64,000 nt of DNA from Hungatella hathewayi (GCA_025149285.1 CP102274.1:5854001-5918000), one strand, 5' to 3'. Positions 24,546-33,353 are shown, numbered from the stretch's first letter. Numbers and translations: made by a program. The notes: a model not told the origin generated them from the sequence alone.

Positions 24546-25613
24546 TTAGCCAAACACGGAAGCTTCCTTGATATCCAGTTTTTTACACCATTTCCGGAGA
24601 ACCTTTTCCTGATATTTCTCCACAGAAAAATCAGCAAGCTCCAGATCCAGCGGAATATCTGTCTTAATGGCAGCCAGACGCTTGGACAGCAGGGCTGCGG
24701 CTTCCCCGCACAGTTCCCCGTCCTCCCCGGTCTTCGTCAGCGCTTTGTAGGGAGTTCTGGTGATTCCCAGCTTCTCCTTCCAGAAATCCTGGAGTTCTTT
24801 TAACTGTTTTTTATCCGTCTCCGCGTCATGGATCGCCTCGTACATCGCCTCCACGGTTCCATATTCAGCCAAGAGAGGCGGCACCGCACTGCTGACCCCC
24901 TTCACTCCCGGGATGTTATCCGAGGTATCGCCCTGAATCCCTTTTAAATCGGTGATCTGCTCCGGCCATACGCCTTCCTCTGCAAACACATGCTCCGCTG
25001 TAAATTCAAATGTCTTCTCCGGAAGATTGACATCTTTTTTCGTCAGGCCATAGGGGCCGTAGTACTTTTCGTACAGTTCATCCGCCTTCTCCTGCTTCGC
25101 CTGCACCATCCATGCCCTGACGTTGTATTCGTCATTCACCAGCTGCAGGTAATCGTGATCCTTTGTCATGACCACCACAGGCACCTGGCTGCGAAACTTC
25201 ATGACCAGAGAGCCCGCATAGTCGTCAGCCTCGTAGTCATCGCTGTAGAGCACTCTGAAACCGGCTTCCTCCAGGATTGATTCAATCAGGACAAACTGCT
25301 GCTTCAGCGGTTCGGGAGTCGCCCCTCTTGTACCCTTGTACTCCGCGTACAGCTCCCGCCGGAACGTATCCCTCGTCTTATCAAACACGAAGGCAATGTA
25401 TCCGGGTTCCTGCTTCTTGAGGAGAGAGGCAATGGTCTTTAGCATACCAAAAATCGCGTTGGTGTATGTCCCGTCTCCTGCATGCAGAATTTTTCCGTAA
25501 TGCTTCTGCTTTTCTTCCTCCGTTTTCGCAAACATGATTTCTCGTGGAAGTACGGCATAGTAACAGGTGGACAGCATGGAAGAGCCGTCTACAATCACAA
25601 ACTTGTCTTTCAT
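24546..25613 (-). CDS. PolA-type 5'-3' exonuclease (flap nuclease family)
   Basis: 355 residues, a stand-alone version of the DNA polymerase I 5' nuclease domain. Metal-binding acidic motifs: VIVDGSSML near the N-terminus, DDYEADDYAGSLVMKFR (about 124-140), TKDHDYLQL, and the helix-hairpin-helix GIQGDTSDNIPGVKGV (about 228-243). It would remove RNA primers or 5' flaps. A macro-domain gene lies 42 bases upstream on the same strand. A 38-residue KHYGKILHAGDGTYTN-type insertion between the first two motifs makes it somewhat longer than usual. Confidence 0.88.
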   Translation of the reverse strand: MKDKFVIVDGSSMLSTCYYAVLPREIMFAKTEEEKQKHYGKILHAGDGTYTNAIFGMLKTIASLLKKQEPGYIAFVFDKTRDTFRRELYAEYKGTRGATPEPLKQQFVLIESILEEAGFRVLYSDDYEADDYAGSLVMKFRSQVPVVVMTKDHDYLQLVNDEYNVRAWMVQAKQEKADELYEKYYGPYGLTKKDVNLPEKTFEFTAEHVFAEEGVWPEQITDLKGIQGDTSDNIPGVKGVSSAVPPLLAEYGTVEAMYEAIHDAETDKKQLKELQDFWKEKLGITRTPYKALTKTGEDGELCGEAAALLSKRLAAIKTDIPLDLELADFSVEKYQEKVLRKWCKKLDIKEASVFG

Positions 25614-25655
25614 TCAATATCCTTTCTAAAGCTGCTTATTGGTATCTCATTCCAT

Positions 25656-26150
25656 TTATTTTCCGTCATACTTCCAGATCTGTACCTCTCCCGGATAATC
25701 TTCGAATACACGCTTAATGATGGCTTCTACAACGTCCCAGTCACCGCCTCCAAATCCACATCCCATTCCCTGCGGGAACGCGGCTGTCTCGTTCCTTCCC
25801 CGCACCGTTAAAAACTCACAGATCTCTTCCAACGCTTTTTCCAGGGCTTCATAGTCGGTGTAGACACCGTTTTTCCCGTAGTCGTCCTGGCCGTAAAGAT
25901 TGGCAATCAGAAACCAGCGGCCGTCCTTTTCAACCGGCTGGGCTGATACCCGGCCTAACAGCTTCGCCGTCTTGCCGCCCACTTCCTCTGTCCACTGCTT
26001 TGTCAGAATTTTATAGGATTTTTCTACTTCCGGGAACAGCTTCTTTACCTGGCCCGCCATGCCGCGCCCAAACACTCCCTGGCAGTTTACCTGATGGCAG
26101 ATTAAGTCTGCATTGGAGCTGAATATGTCGCCTTCGTAGTATTTTATCAT
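25656..26150 (-). CDS. Macro-domain protein (probable ADP-ribosyl hydrolase)
   Basis: 164 residues, single macro domain. MIKYYEGDIFSSNADLICHQ matches the first macro strand and the ADP-ribose loop; VNCQGVFGRGMAGQVKKLFP gives the N-x-x-G-x-x-G-R-G binding motif; AFPQGMGCGFGGGDW supplies the phosphate loop. It resembles the TARG1/DarG-like branch, which removes ADP-ribose from proteins or DNA, and ADP-ribose-1''-phosphatases; the substrate cannot be decided here. Probably co-transcribed with the exonuclease downstream. Confidence 0.85.
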   Translation of the reverse strand: MIKYYEGDIFSSNADLICHQVNCQGVFGRGMAGQVKKLFPEVEKSYKILTKQWTEEVGGKTAKLLGRVSAQPVEKDGRWFLIANLYGQDDYGKNGVYTDYEALEKALEEICEFLTVRGRNETAAFPQGMGCGFGGGDWDVVEAIIKRVFEDYPGEVQIWKYDGK

Positions 26151-26219
26151 TGTAACCGCCCTCTCTTTCTTTTTCTCTTCCTTTTACTTATTTTCTATAT
26201 TGCTCTTTTGTATCATAAC

Positions 26220-26371
26220 ACATTTGAGGGGGTGGGGAAATATGTAAGGACGAAATTCGACGACTCGCTTGCGCATCGTCGGATAAACATGCCTTTTCTG
26301 GTATCCCGCTGCCCCGCAGTGCACACCTCACTTCCGCTGCGCTCCAGTTCGGTGTGGGGCGTTCGCCCTAC
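26220..26371. other. GC-rich palindromic spacer after the ribosomal operon
   Basis: No gene. Contains CGACGACTCGCTTGCGCATC followed by GTCG, whose ends pair (CGACGA/TCGTCG), and CACACCTCACTTCCGCTGCG with GTTCGGTGTGGGGCG, also self-pairing. In style it resembles the spacer at 35943-36180. With the adjacent terminator it makes up the 301-base gap 26151-26451. Confidence 0.45.
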
Positions 26372-26436
26372 AAAAAACGCCAGGAGAAAATTTTCTTATG
26401 TGCTAGCACAACGAAAATTTTCTCCTGGCGTTTTTT
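26372..26436 (-). terminator. Terminator of the ribosomal superoperon (24-bp perfect stem)
   Basis: Perfect 24-base inverted arms (26372-26395 and 26413-26436, core ACGCCAGGAGAAAATTTTC) with a 17-base loop and T-runs on both strands. It ends transcription after rplQ and can also stop anything entering from the other side. Confidence 0.93.
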
Positions 26437-26451
26437 GACACTGCTCAGTGC

Positions 26452-26988
26452 TTAGACAAGCTCCAGCAGTACTTCCATAGCCCCGTCACCCTTACGCTGG
26501 CCAATCTTTACGATTCTTGTGTAGCCACCATTGCGGGATACGTACTTGGGAGCGATCTCCTCAAATAACTTCTTCGGAAGATCTACACTCTTTGTATTTT
26601 TCTTTCTGCCTGCAGCTTCCTGCGGTACTTCTGTTACATCATACAGTACCTTTAACATCTGTCTTCTGGCATGAAGTCTGGAAGGAAGATCCTTCTTGAT
26701 CTCTTTTTCTACTTCATCGTATACGGTAACTTTCTTGCCGTTCACCACTTCTTTGACTCTCTTGCCGTCTTTGTCCTTGCGGGCAACCTTAGCGGTTACT
26801 TTAACGGTTTCGAAATTGTCTTTCTCTTTCACGGCCAGAGCAATCAGTCCTTCTGCTACTTTACGGATTTCTTTTGCTCTTGCTTCTGTTGTAACGATCT
26901 TGCCATTGTGTAATAATGCTGTTACCTGGCTTCTGATCAGTGCTTTTCTCTGACTGGAAGTTCTTCCCAGCTTTCTATATCCTGCCAT
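26452..26988 (-). CDS. rplQ: 50S ribosomal protein L17 (bL17), extended form
   Basis: 178 residues; starts MAGYRKLGRTSSQRKALIRS and contains TSRLHARR-like core PSRLHARRQMLKVLYD. Standard L17 is about 115-130 residues. The extra length comes mainly from a charged insertion around residues 60-98 (KVTAKVARKDKDGKRVKEVV and on) that splits the usual fold, seen in some clostridial L17. Last gene of the alpha operon; located near the exit tunnel in ribosomes. Confidence 0.95.
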   Translation of the reverse strand: MAGYRKLGRTSSQRKALIRSQVTALLHNGKIVTTEARAKEIRKVAEGLIALAVKEKDNFETVKVTAKVARKDKDGKRVKEVVNGKKVTVYDEVEKEIKKDLPSRLHARRQMLKVLYDVTEVPQEAAGRKKNTKSVDLPKKLFEEIAPKYVSRNGGYTRIVKIGQRKGDGAMEVLLELV

Positions 26989-27082
26989 GTCTTATTTCCC
27001 TCCATTTGTGGAACGCCGGCGCATGCTTCTTCGGTCTTACTGCATCCCGCGCTAAATCTCCATAAATTCCTGTAACGAGCGA

Positions 27083-28051
27083 TCAGCTGCTCGCGTCATC
27101 ACTCGGGTTAAGCTGTAAGCCTAACTCCTTTAACTTTGCCAGCACCTCTTCTAAAGACTTGCGGCCTAAGTTACGAACCTTCATCATATCCTCAGAAGTT
27201 CTGTTGCACAGCTCTTCCACCGTATTGATTCCGGCTCTCTTTAAACAGTTGTATGAACGGACGGAAAGTTCCAGTTCGTCGATATTCATCTCCAGAACCT
27301 TCTCTTTCTCATTATCCTCTTTCTCTACCATGACTTCTGCAGTCTTGGCATTCTCGGATAAATCGATGAACAGATTCAAATGTTCACTTAACACCTTTGC
27401 AGCAAGGCTGACTGCCTCGTCTGGTGCCAGTGTTCCGTCTGTGTATACATCTAATGTCAGCTTATCGAAATCGGTAACCTGACCTACTCGGGTGTTCTGT
27501 ACCGTCATGTTGACGCGCTCTACTGGTGTATAGATGGAATCAACGGCAATCACGCCAATCGGTAAATCTTCACTCTTGTTTTTGTCTGCGCTTACATAGC
27601 CGCGGCCCTTTGTGATCGTCAGTTCCATGTAGAACTTACTGTCTGTGCCGCCGCTGAGTGTCGCGATCACCTGATCCGGATTCATGATTTCAATATCCGG
27701 GTCTGCCTGAATATCAGCAGCCGTTACCACACCTTCGCCTTCAAACTCGATGTAGGCAACCTTTGCCTCATTGGTGTCGCTGTTATTTTTGATTGCTAAG
27801 CTTTTGATGTTCATAATGATCTCAGTCACATCCTCTTTAACGCCTGGGATAGAACTGAATTCATGCAAAACGCCGTCGATTTTTACCTGACTGACTGCGG
27901 CTCCCGGTAAAGAAGAAAGCATGATTCTTCTCAAGGAATTGCCTAAAGTCGTACCGTAACCTCTTTCAAGCGGTTCAACTACAAACTTGCCATATTTCTT
28001 GTCCTCAGAGATTTCAGCAATCTCAATGTTTGGTTTTTCAAAATCGAACAC
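27083..28051 (-). CDS. rpoA: RNA polymerase alpha subunit
   Basis: 322 residues starting with a GTG, FDFEKPNIEIAEISEDKKYG. The N-terminal assembly domain (about 1-230) contains ERGYGTTLGNSLRRIMLSSL and the C-terminal DNA-binding domain (about 245-310) contains LSVRSYNCLKRAGINTVEEL. The start at 28051 is fixed by AAAGGAGGGGCTATTA; the longer ATG frame (to 28126) reads through the rpsD-rpoA spacer. Sits between rpsD and rplQ as usual. Confidence 0.97.
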   Translation of the reverse strand: MFDFEKPNIEIAEISEDKKYGKFVVEPLERGYGTTLGNSLRRIMLSSLPGAAVSQVKIDGVLHEFSSIPGVKEDVTEIIMNIKSLAIKNNSDTNEAKVAYIEFEGEGVVTAADIQADPDIEIMNPDQVIATLSGGTDSKFYMELTITKGRGYVSADKNKSEDLPIGVIAVDSIYTPVERVNMTVQNTRVGQVTDFDKLTLDVYTDGTLAPDEAVSLAAKVLSEHLNLFIDLSENAKTAEVMVEKEDNEKEKVLEMNIDELELSVRSYNCLKRAGINTVEELCNRTSEDMMKVRNLGRKSLEEVLAKLKELGLQLNPSDDASS

Positions 28052-28168
28052 TAATAGCCCCTCCTTTTGGGTAATTTGTATCGAGGGTCTTATACTCAAA
28101 TCCTTGCCCGGAGTACAGTTTCCCATACTCCGGGCGAAAGTTGTTGTTTCTCTTTAACAGACTTTCAA

Positions 28169-28762
28169 TTATTTGGAGTACAACTCGACGATAAGCATTT
28201 CATTCACTGGAACATCAATCTCATCTCTTGTTGGTAACTCTTTAACAGTACCACGTAAATTCTCATGGTCAACATCAACCCAGGCCGGAGTTAAACGTCC
28301 TGCTGTGGTCTCTACAACATCTTTAAATCTGGCGTTTCCTTTGCATTTCTCTTTTACTTCGATTACGTCGCCAGCTTTTACTAAGTAAGACGGAATGTTT
28401 ACACACTTGCCGTTTACCAGGATGCTCTTATGGTCAACCATCTGTCTGGTCTCTCTTCTTGTTCTTCCAAAGCCCATACGGAATACTACGTTGTCAAGTC
28501 TTCTCTCCAGAAGGATCATCAGGTTTTCACCGACCATACCATTCATTCTGGAAGCCTTTGCGTAATAGTTACGGAATGGTTTCTCAAGAACGCCGTAGAT
28601 GAATTTGGCTTTCTGCTTTTCTCTTAACTGAAGGCCGTACTCACTCATCTTTCTGTTAGCTCTTTTTAATTCTCTGTTGGATTTTTTATCTATTCCTAAA
28701 TAGATTGGATCAAGACCAAGGGATCTACATCTTTTAAGAACAGGAACTCTATCTACTGCCAC
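28169..28762 (-). CDS. rpsD: 30S ribosomal protein S4 (uS4)
   Basis: 197 residues, GTG start preceded by AGGAGGTAATTACA. S4 domain in LERRLDNVVFRMGFGRTRRE. The N-terminal region has a single Cys in KRCRSLG rather than the four-Cys zinc site found in some bacteria. It is a primary 16S rRNA binder and, in many bacteria, the repressor of the alpha operon. It is 16 bases after rpsK. Confidence 0.96.
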   Translation of the reverse strand: MAVDRVPVLKRCRSLGLDPIYLGIDKKSNRELKRANRKMSEYGLQLREKQKAKFIYGVLEKPFRNYYAKASRMNGMVGENLMILLERRLDNVVFRMGFGRTRRETRQMVDHKSILVNGKCVNIPSYLVKAGDVIEVKEKCKGNARFKDVVETTAGRLTPAWVDVDHENLRGTVKELPTRDEIDVPVNEMLIVELYSK

Positions 28763-28778
28763 TGTAATTACCTCCTAA

Positions 28779-29180
28779 TTAGACTCTTCTACGTTTTGGC
28801 GGACGACATCCGTTATGTGGAACCGGAGTAACATCCTTGATACTGGTTACTTCTAAACCGCATGCCTGAAGTGCACGAATAGCTGCTTCACGGCCTGAAC
28901 CAGGACCCTTTACCATAACGTCTACTGATTTTAAACCATGTACAAGAGCTGCCTTAGTAGCAGTTTCTGCCGCCATCTGAGCTGCATATGGAGTAGATTT
29001 TCTTGAACCTCTAAATCCCAGACCACCAGCACTTGCCCATGATAAGGCATTACCCTGAGTATCTGTTAATGTCACGATTGTGTTATTAAAAGATGACTGG
29101 ATATGTGCTTGTCCGCGTTCAACGTTTTTCTTTACGCGCTTTTTTGTCACTTTTTTAGTAGTGGACACTTTTTTAGCCAT
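28779..29180 (-). CDS. rpsK: 30S ribosomal protein S11 (uS11)
   Basis: 133 residues; conserved VKKNVERGQAHIQSSFNNTI, GPGSGREAAIRALQ and the C-terminal VTPVPHNGCRPPKRRRV. The long basic N-terminus (about 17 residues) is usual for clostridia. Forms part of the 30S platform. The 119-base gap before it holds a small hairpin, CGTGAGTAATCTCACG. Confidence 0.96.
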   Translation of the reverse strand: MAKKVSTTKKVTKKRVKKNVERGQAHIQSSFNNTIVTLTDTQGNALSWASAGGLGFRGSRKSTPYAAQMAAETATKAALVHGLKSVDVMVKGPGSGREAAIRALQACGLEVTSIKDVTPVPHNGCRPPKRRRV

Positions 29181-29299
29181 TTTAAACTAACCTACTTTCT
29201 TCATTTCTTGAATCCTGTTATTCCTGTTTTTAAAACATGTAACGTGATTCACTGTTTTAGTTTCATTCATCGTGAGTAATCTCACGAAATGTTCAATGC

Positions 29300-29668
29300 T
29301 TATTTCTTCTTGTTTGCTACGGTTTTTCTCGGGCCCTTGCGAGTTCTTGCATTGGTCTTTGTCTTCTGACCACGAACCGGCAGGCTCTTTCTGTGACGAA
29401 TTCCACGATAGCAGCCAATTTCCTGAAGTCTCTTGATGTTCATAGCGATCTCTCTGCGTAAATCACCTTCCACCATCTGACTGTCAGCGATAACAGCTGA
29501 AATTCTCTTTACTTCGTCGTCTGTTAAGTCCTTAACACGAGTGTCAGGATTAACGCCAGCTTCTGTAAGAATGCGGTTTGAACTTGTTCTACCGATACCG
29601 TAGATATAAGTTAATCCGATCTCAACACGTTTTTCTCTTGGTAAATCAACACCTGAAATACGAGCCAT
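29300..29668 (-). CDS. rpsM: 30S ribosomal protein S13 (uS13)
   Basis: 122 residues; MARISGVDLPREKRVEIGLT, helix-turn-helix TYIYGIGRTSSNRIL, and the basic C-terminal tail KTNARTRKGPRKTVANKKK that reaches the P-site tRNA. First of the alpha-operon genes after rpmJ; spaced 28 bases from it. GGAGGTGTAC precedes the ATG. Confidence 0.96.
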   Translation of the reverse strand: MARISGVDLPREKRVEIGLTYIYGIGRTSSNRILTEAGVNPDTRVKDLTDDEVKRISAVIADSQMVEGDLRREIAMNIKRLQEIGCYRGIRHRKSLPVRGQKTKTNARTRKGPRKTVANKKK

Positions 29669-29696
29669 GTGTGTAGTACACCTCCATTAATAATTT

Positions 29697-29810
29697 TTAA
29701 CCTTGTCTCTGCTTATGCTTAGGATTTTCACAGATTACTCTGATACTGCCTTTTCTCTTAATGATTTTGCATTTTTCGCAAATCGGTTTGACTGATGATC
29801 TAACCTTCAC
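29697..29810 (-). CDS. rpmJ: 50S ribosomal protein L36 (bL36)
   Basis: 37 residues, with a GTG start: MKVRSSVKPICEKCKIIKRK and then GSIRVICENPKHKQRQG. The zinc-binding form, with CxxC (CEKC), a third Cys and a His (CENPKH). AAAGGAGAATTGCT precedes the GTG, 7 bases away. Located between infA and rpsM, its normal place, and just downstream of an internal promoter. Confidence 0.95.
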   Translation of the reverse strand: MKVRSSVKPICEKCKIIKRKGSIRVICENPKHKQRQG

Positions 29811-29942
29811 AGCAATTCTCCTTTCCGTTATGCGTCCCCGAAAGAGGACATCCAGGTATACCCGCAATGTGTTTTATCTAAAATAAACCAGTGCTGCCGT
29901 TTGGGCATAATACACCCGGTATTTCAACAAAGTCGCTATAGC

Positions 29943-29971
29943 ATTATAACACTTTCCATATGGGAATGCAA
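29943..29971 (-). promoter_or_regulatory. Internal promoter before rpmJ-rpsM-rpsK-rpsD-rpoA-rplQ
   Basis: Minus strand TTGCAT (29971-29966), 17-base spacer, TATAAT (29948-29943), in the 184-base gap between infA and rpmJ. It would boost the distal alpha-operon genes, including rpoA, independently of the S10 promoter. Confidence 0.78.
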
Positions 29972-29994
29972 GCATTTTTTCCTTGTTTTTACTT

Positions 29995-30213
29995 TTATTT
30001 ATCTCTCCAGATGATTCTTCCCTTGGACAAATCGTAAGGGGACAACTCAATGGTTACCTTATCACCCGGCAGAATACGGATATAGTTCATACGAAGTTTG
30101 CCGCTGATGTGTGCGAGCACCTGATGGCCGTTCTCCAGTTCCACCTGGAACATGGCATTCGGAAGCTTTTCAACAACGGTTCCTTCAATTTCAATAACAT
30201 CTGCTTTCGACAT
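29995..30213 (-). CDS. infA: Translation initiation factor IF-1
   Basis: 72 residues, an S1-type OB fold: MSKADVIEIEGTVVEKLPNA, FQVELENGHQVLAHISGKLR and GDKVTIELSPYDLSKGRI. It blocks the A site during initiation. Located between the KOW gene and rpmJ. Confidence 0.97.
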   Translation of the reverse strand: MSKADVIEIEGTVVEKLPNAMFQVELENGHQVLAHISGKLRMNYIRILPGDKVTIELSPYDLSKGRIIWRDK

Positions 30214-30246
30214 AAAATCTTACCTCCTGACAACCTGTGTCTTTAC

Positions 30247-30513
30247 TCACTGCTTTTTTTTGAAACATTTGATAAAACGAGCGATCTCTTCATTGGTGAC
30301 TCTCTGGTTTTCTCTGATCTTTTTACCCGGACAGTCCGCTTCACAGGAAACGGCTTCCACATGCTTTCTGTTTTTCCTCTTCGGTCTGGCAAGCGTACGG
30401 TACTTTCCGTCCACCAGATAAACATATTCGACCTCTTCCTTTAATATGAAGAAAACTTCATCTTTATCGTGTCCGGCCAGACTTTTTACCAGACTTCCTA
30501 TTGTGATCTCCAT
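30247..30513 (-). CDS. KOW-domain RNA-binding protein (L14e-like)
   Basis: 88 residues; MEITIGSLVKSLAGHDKDEV is a KOW-type start, then VYLVDGKYRTLARPKRKNRK. Similar short proteins sit between map and infA in many clostridia and are assigned to the eukaryotic-L14e-like KOW family; binding to ribosomal RNA is inferred. The C-terminal 25 residues (REN QRVTNEEIARFIKCFKKKQ) are helical. Confidence 0.85.
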   Translation of the reverse strand: MEITIGSLVKSLAGHDKDEVFFILKEEVEYVYLVDGKYRTLARPKRKNRKHVEAVSCEADCPGKKIRENQRVTNEEIARFIKCFKKKQ

Positions 30514-30533
30514 ACTGTCCTCACTTAAACTCC

Positions 30534-31298
30534 CTAATGGGCTTCCGAAACCAGGCTTAAAAGCTCCGGTTCACCTTCTGTAATCAGGACCGTATTCTCA
30601 TAATGGGCTGATAATGCTCCATCCTCTGTTACAACCGTCCAGTCATCATCGAGCCACACGACCTCCGGTGTCCCCTCGTTGATCATCGGTTCAATGGCGA
30701 GAGTCATACCCGGCCTCAGTTTCAGGCCGCGTCGCCTTCCTGCGAAATTGGGCACCTCCGGATCTTCATGGAGATGACTTCCGATTCCGTGACCCACCAG
30801 ATCCCGGACCACACCGTAGCCGAAGCTTTCCGCATAGGTCTGGATTGCAGAAGATATATCATTCAGATGATTGCCAGCTTTTGCAAATTTAATCCCTTCA
30901 AAGAAACTTTGTTTTGTCACCTCGATGAGTCTGCCTGCTTCGGGGGAGATTTCGCCGATCCCGTACGTCCTTGCCGCATCGGAATGGTATCCCTTGTAGA
31001 TCACGCCGGCATCCAGGCTCACAATATCGCCTTCCTCTATGAAATGCTTCTTACTGGGAATTCCGTGAACCACCTCGTCGTTCACAGATACGCAGATTGA
31101 AGCCGGATAGCCGTTGTAATTCTTGAAGGAAGGGATGCAGCCGTAGCTTCTGATGATCTCCTCTCCCAAATGGTCGATATCCCAGGTTGTCATACCGGGC
31201 TTTAAGGCTTTCGCCAGCTCCTCGTGGGTCTTCGCGAGGATTCTCCCGGCCTCTCTCATAAGTTCTATTTCTCTTGCAGATTTAATTGTAACTGACAT
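30534..31298 (-). CDS. map: Methionine aminopeptidase, type I
   Basis: 254 residues. Pita-bread fold; metal ligands expected at Asp96 (SLDAG), Asp107 (YHSDAART), His170 (GHGIGSHLHEDP), Glu203 (AIEPM) and Glu234 (HYENT), with catalytic His78 in EVVHGIP. Removes N-terminal Met from new proteins. Three bases after adk, the normal spc-operon order in Gram-positives. Confidence 0.97.
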   Translation of the reverse strand: MSVTIKSAREIELMREAGRILAKTHEELAKALKPGMTTWDIDHLGEEIIRSYGCIPSFKNYNGYPASICVSVNDEVVHGIPSKKHFIEEGDIVSLDAGVIYKGYHSDAARTYGIGEISPEAGRLIEVTKQSFFEGIKFAKAGNHLNDISSAIQTYAESFGYGVVRDLVGHGIGSHLHEDPEVPNFAGRRRGLKLRPGMTLAIEPMINEGTPEVVWLDDDWTVVTEDGALSAHYENTVLITEGEPELLSLVSEAH

Positions 31299-31301
31299 AC
31301 A

Positions 31302-31946
31302 TTACGCTCCCAGAACAGCGACGATATCGGAGAACACTTTTTCCATATCCTGTGTTCCGTCAACATTCGCCAGTACGCCGGCTTCCTTATAATAGTCAAT
31401 CAGAGGCTGTGTCTGATCATGGTACACGGACAGACGCTTCTTAACGGTTTCCGGCTTATCGTCATCTCTTAAGACAAGCTTGTCACCGCAGACATCACAG
31501 ATGCCTTCCACCTTGCTGGGTTTATAGACAATATGATATGTAGCACCGCAGCTTAAGCAGGCACGGCGTCCTGACATACGATTCACGATGTTCTCATCCG
31601 GAACATCCACATTAACGGCATAATCGATCTTCTGGTTTCTCTCGTTAAGAGCATTCGTAAGGCTTTCCGCCTGCGGAATCGTTCTTGGGAAACCGTCTAA
31701 CACGTAGCCGTTCTTACAGTCATCCTTCTGAATGCGGTCCATCAGCATACCGATCGTCAGCTCATCCGGTACTAAGCCTCCCTGATCCATATATGCCTTT
31801 GCCTTCATTCCAAGTTCTGTTCCTTCTTTGATGTTGGAACGGAAAATATCGCCTGTGGAAATGTGTGGAATCTGATACTTTTCAGCAATCTTCTTTGCCT
31901 GGGTCCCTTTACCGGCACCTGGGGCACCTAACATGATAATCTTCAT
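31302..31946 (-). CDS. adk: Adenylate kinase with zinc lid
   Basis: 214 residues. P-loop GAPGAGKGT (7-15), STGDIFR, YVLDGFPRTIPQAE (81-94), and a lid with four cysteines at about 130, 133, 150 and 153 (ACLSCG and ICDVCG), the zinc-binding Gram-positive form. Interconverts AMP, ADP and ATP. Confidence 0.97.
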   Translation of the reverse strand: MKIIMLGAPGAGKGTQAKKIAEKYQIPHISTGDIFRSNIKEGTELGMKAKAYMDQGGLVPDELTIGMLMDRIQKDDCKNGYVLDGFPRTIPQAESLTNALNERNQKIDYAVNVDVPDENIVNRMSGRRACLSCGATYHIVYKPSKVEGICDVCGDKLVLRDDDKPETVKKRLSVYHDQTQPLIDYYKEAGVLANVDGTQDMEKVFSDIVAVLGA

Positions 31947-32029
31947 CAGCAGTCCCTCCCTGCAATATGTTCATATAGCACAAAGACCAAGAGAAACACG
32001 CCATTATGTGTTCCTCTTGGATTTGTCCA

Positions 32030-33352
32030 TTAGTCATTCAAAAATCCCTTATAATAACGTACAAGCATCTGAGATTCAATTGCCTTGATTGTCTCTAAGA
32101 CAACGCTGACAATGATGATTAAGGATGTACCACCAAATGACAGGCGGCTTACATTAAAGAGGCCGGATACCATAATCGGGATGATACATACAATCGTCAG
32201 ACCACATGCACCGATAAATACTACGTAGTTCAAAATGGAATTGAGGTAATCGCTGGTTGGCTTGCCTGGGCGGATACCCGGGATAAAGCCGCCTGATTTC
32301 TTCATGTTGTTAGCCACTTCCAACGGATTAAAGGTAATCGATGTATAGAAGTAGGCAAACACGATAATCAGGGCGATATAAATCACCATACCAATCGAGT
32401 AGACCGGACGTTCCGGCTTGAACCAGTTAGAAGAATTCAGCATCAGAAGGATATGTCCGCCAATGCTGTCATAGTTAATCCGGCTGCCGAAGAACTGGGC
32501 AATTACTACCGGGAATGACATGATGGAGGAAGCAAAGATAACCGGGATAACACCGGCTGTATTTACTTTTAACGGGATGTTGGAGGACTGGCCGCCAACC
32601 ATCTTGCGTCCCTGCATCTTTTTGGAATACTGGACTGGAATTCTTCTCTCGCCATCCTGAAGGACAACGACAAATACCACGATCGCAATCACAATTGCCA
32701 CAATGATAATGGCGGCTACTGCGGAAACTGCAACCGATTTCCCAGACATAAATCTGGTATAAAGTGTTGATGCGTCAGAGGGCAGACTGGAAATGATGTT
32801 AAACAGCAGGACGATGGAGATACCATTTCCCACACCATTTTCCGTGATACGCTCACCAATCCACATCAGAAGCGCACTACCTGCAGTCATCGTAACAACT
32901 GCGATAATTACGCTGATCGCGTTAAACTCGCTTAACAGTCCCTGGCCGCCGAATCCGATTGCCATAGCAATGGATTCAATTAACGCCAGTGCAACTGTTA
33001 CGTAACGGGTGTATTCTGCAATCTTTTTTCTTCCGTCTTCCCCATCTCTCTGCATCTCTTCCAGCTTCGGAATCGCAATGGTCAGAAGCTGCATGATGAT
33101 GGAAGATGTGATGTACGGGGTAATGCTCAGTGCAAACACAGACATATTGGTAAAGGAACTGCCTGTCATTGCGTTAAAAAAGCCGAACGCATCGTTATTC
33201 TGCTGAGCAAAAAAATCTTTGAAAAATGCTGTTTCTACTCCAGGAATCGGTAACTGAGAACCGATTCTAATAACCACCAGCATCGCGAACGTATACAGAA
33301 GTTTCTTTCTGATGTCCTTGATCTTGAATGCATTACGGAGCGTTTTTAACAT
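32030..33352 (-). CDS. secY: Protein translocase subunit SecY
   Basis: 440 residues with ten predicted membrane spans. Starts MLKTLRNAFKIKDIRKKLLY; the signature PIPGVETAFFKDFF lies in the first periplasmic loop, the plug region TGSSFTNMSVFALSITPYIT follows, and the cytoplasmic loop GIRPGKPTSDYLNSIL is near 360. Pore of the Sec export channel. Starts two bases after the rplO stop. Confidence 0.97.
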   Translation of the reverse strand: MLKTLRNAFKIKDIRKKLLYTFAMLVVIRIGSQLPIPGVETAFFKDFFAQQNNDAFGFFNAMTGSSFTNMSVFALSITPYITSSIIMQLLTIAIPKLEEMQRDGEDGRKKIAEYTRYVTVALALIESIAMAIGFGGQGLLSEFNAISVIIAVVTMTAGSALLMWIGERITENGVGNGISIVLLFNIISSLPSDASTLYTRFMSGKSVAVSAVAAIIIVAIVIAIVVFVVVLQDGERRIPVQYSKKMQGRKMVGGQSSNIPLKVNTAGVIPVIFASSIMSFPVVIAQFFGSRINYDSIGGHILLMLNSSNWFKPERPVYSIGMVIYIALIIVFAYFYTSITFNPLEVANNMKKSGGFIPGIRPGKPTSDYLNSILNYVVFIGACGLTIVCIIPIMVSGLFNVSRLSFGGTSLIIIVSVVLETIKAIESQMLVRYYKGFLND

Positions 33353-33353
33353 A

